This document shows, in pieces, positions 5,712-7,060 of a stretch of 7,060 nt of DNA. The position numbers and the translations under genes are program-made. A model generated the notes under the pieces. The model did not search any database, was not told the origin of the DNA, and saw only the letters and a program-made list of their open reading frames with translations. Origin of the DNA: Bacteroidales bacterium UBA2198 (lineage in GTDB: Bacteria; Bacteroidota; Bacteroidia; Bacteroidales; VadinHA17); assembly GCA_002328625.1 (NCBI GenBank), contig DCVC01000084.1:11162-18221 (forward strand), written 5' to 3'. The stretch's first letter is position 1. Every line of letters begins with the position of its first letter.

Positions 5712-7050
5712 CCCCCTCTCCGTAAGCAGATTTTTTTCTGTAAATCATCACCTAAATAGAATCCTGAATATTTCAATTTTAGCATCTATTCTCCTTCTTG
5801 TATATTCCTGCGAGGAGGATCCTTCAAAGATCGGAGTTAATATTCTTCCGGGAAGTGATTTTGTTAAGATCAGATCCACTGATACTATAAGTGTATTTTC
5901 GTATACAAACTATGATGAAGCTGCAAGGTCGGAAAATCCGAATTATTCATATCTGGGGAGTTTGTATGACCCATATTTTGGCACAACTTCAGCAGAATTT
6001 GTATCTGAAATAAGGCTTGGAACCAGGTGGCCCGGAGGATCATTCACAGTCGATTCCATTAAACTTTTTCTAAGACTATTAAATGTACTCGGTGATGTTG
6101 ATTCTGAACAGATACTGACAATTTCTGAAATATCCGAACAGATTTATTATGATTCTGCTTACTATTCCAACAGCCCGGTGCCGCTCACGGGATACGATGC
6201 TGCAACCATTGTACTGCCTCATTTGAAGGCTGATACAATAAACAATATTGAACTTAATTTACCGGTACAATTTGGAAATTATCTTTTGCGTGACACTTCA
6301 ATGTTGTTTCACAGTAATGTAAAACCTGATTTCAGATCATATCTTAAAGGACTCTACTTCAGGATCACGTCTTCCACAGCCCCGCTTTTAATGTCACTGA
6401 GCCTGGCACCACCCGCATCAGTGGGAAACTCGTACAACTATTTCATCCTGTATTACCATAATGAATCGGGAGTTCAGAGAGTCTACTACTTTATTCTTGA
6501 TGCCGTAAGCAAAAACGCCTGCTTCAACAGATTCTCCCATGATTTCAATACTGCTGAAACGAATAAGAAAATACAACATATAAATGACGGGATAAAAGAC
6601 ACTATCTCTTTTGTTCAGAGCCTAAACGGTGTTTATACAAAATTTGTTTTACCCGGACTTAATGATATCAAAAGCGATCCGTCATTTTCAAAACTTGTGG
6701 TTAACAAGGCCAGGATAAGTGTCCCCGTATTTTTAGATAATAATCTTATAAAACCTTCAAATGTTTCTTCACAGATATATCTTACTTACAGAACAGAAAG
6801 CGGACAGAAATACATTGTTCCGGATCTCAGTATCAACCAGAGCTTTTTTGATGGAACTCTCGATACAATAAATAAAATGTATGATTTTAATATAGCCTCT
6901 TTTGTGCAGAAATACCTGGAAGACACCACCAACAAAATTGAACCGGAAGTGGAAATGATGCTTCCTTCCGGGATGTTGAAAAATGCGATTCTGAAAGCTA
7001 ATAACAGCAGTACACCCGTGAAATTTGAATTCACATATACTGAGTATTAA
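5692..7050 (+). CDS. DUF4270-family lipoprotein, probably outer-membrane or surface
   Basis: A predicted lipoprotein of about 452 residues resembling the DUF4270 family of Bacteroidota; function unknown. With the ATG at 5692, residues 24-39 form a hydrophobic stretch ending in the lipobox LVYSC, with Cys40 (5809-5811) as the lipidation site. The mature protein begins CEEDPSKIG; acidic residues right after Cys resemble the surface-export signal described for Bacteroidota lipoproteins. The rest is rich in Ser, Thr, Tyr and Asn with alternating hydrophobic residues, suggesting beta structure, and ends in KFEFTYTEY. No catalytic motif was recognised. The frame is open back to 5608, but upstream Mets would add leader inside the preceding gene; 5692 is the last Met before the lipobox and overlaps that gene's end by 20 bp. 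Even so the n-region is long (23 residues), so a non-ATG start further in cannot be excluded. Likely co-transcribed with the glycogen-synthase-like gene. Confidence 0.8.
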   Translation: MTRYCPDPLSVSRFFSVNHHLNRILNISILASILLLVYSCEEDPSKIGVNILPGSDFVKIRSTDTISVFSYTNYDEAARSENPNYSYLGSLYDPYFGTTSAEFVSEIRLGTRWPGGSFTVDSIKLFLRLLNVLGDVDSEQILTISEISEQIYYDSAYYSNSPVPLTGYDAATIVLPHLKADTINNIELNLPVQFGNYLLRDTSMLFHSNVKPDFRSYLKGLYFRITSSTAPLLMSLSLAPPASVGNSYNYFILYYHNESGVQRVYYFILDAVSKNACFNRFSHDFNTAETNKKIQHINDGIKDTISFVQSLNGVYTKFVLPGLNDIKSDPSFSKLVVNKARISVPVFLDNNLIKPSNVSSQIYLTYRTESGQKYIVPDLSINQSFFDGTLDTINKMYDFNIASFVQKYLEDTTNKIEPEVEMMLPSGMLKNAILKANNSSTPVKFEFTYTEY

Positions 7051-7060
7051 AATTACTGAG

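Overview
The window looks like chromosomal DNA from a member of the Bacteroidota, probably the Bacteroidales. The reasons are moderate-to-low GC, start codons without strong Shine-Dalgarno sequences, three matches to the Bacteroidota -7 promoter box (TAnnTTTG), a DUF4270-type lipoprotein with an acidic motif after the lipid-bearing Cys, and a short glycogen-synthase-like protein beside panC, an arrangement I recall from this phylum. I see no insertion sequences, phage genes, CRISPR array, rRNA or tRNA, and no gene-free stretch longer than 173 bp.

Layout. Positions 1-1089 (+) hold the 3' part of a class A penicillin-binding protein (PBP1A type); its transpeptidase domain is present but the glycosyltransferase domain lies upstream of the window. 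It converges with, and overlaps by 17 bp, a minus-strand cluster. In transcription order that cluster is panC (4731-3874), panD (3816-3466), a YbhN/LPG-synthase-type multispanning membrane protein (3464-2451) and radA (2443-1073). Gaps after panD are only 1 and 7 bp, so panD, the membrane gene and radA are almost certainly co-transcribed. The 57-bp panC-panD gap carries a candidate internal promoter.

A 173-bp AT-rich divergent region (4732-4904) separates panC from a plus-strand pair. That pair is a 268-residue glycosyltransferase family 5 N-terminal-domain protein (4905-5711) and, overlapping its end by 20 bp, a DUF4270-type lipoprotein (best start 5692, stop 7050). Each side of the divergent region has its own TAnnTTTG box.

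Function. PanD makes beta-alanine from aspartate and PanC joins it to pantoate, giving pantothenate for coenzyme A; panB and panE are not in view. RadA handles branched recombination intermediates in DNA repair. The membrane protein has no obvious link to either task. PBP1A crosslinks peptidoglycan. The plus-strand pair is the least understood part: the glycogen-synthase-like protein lacks both the second GT-B lobe and the KxGG substrate motif, so an ordinary glycogen synthase role is doubtful, and its partner is a probable outer-membrane or surface lipoprotein of unknown function.
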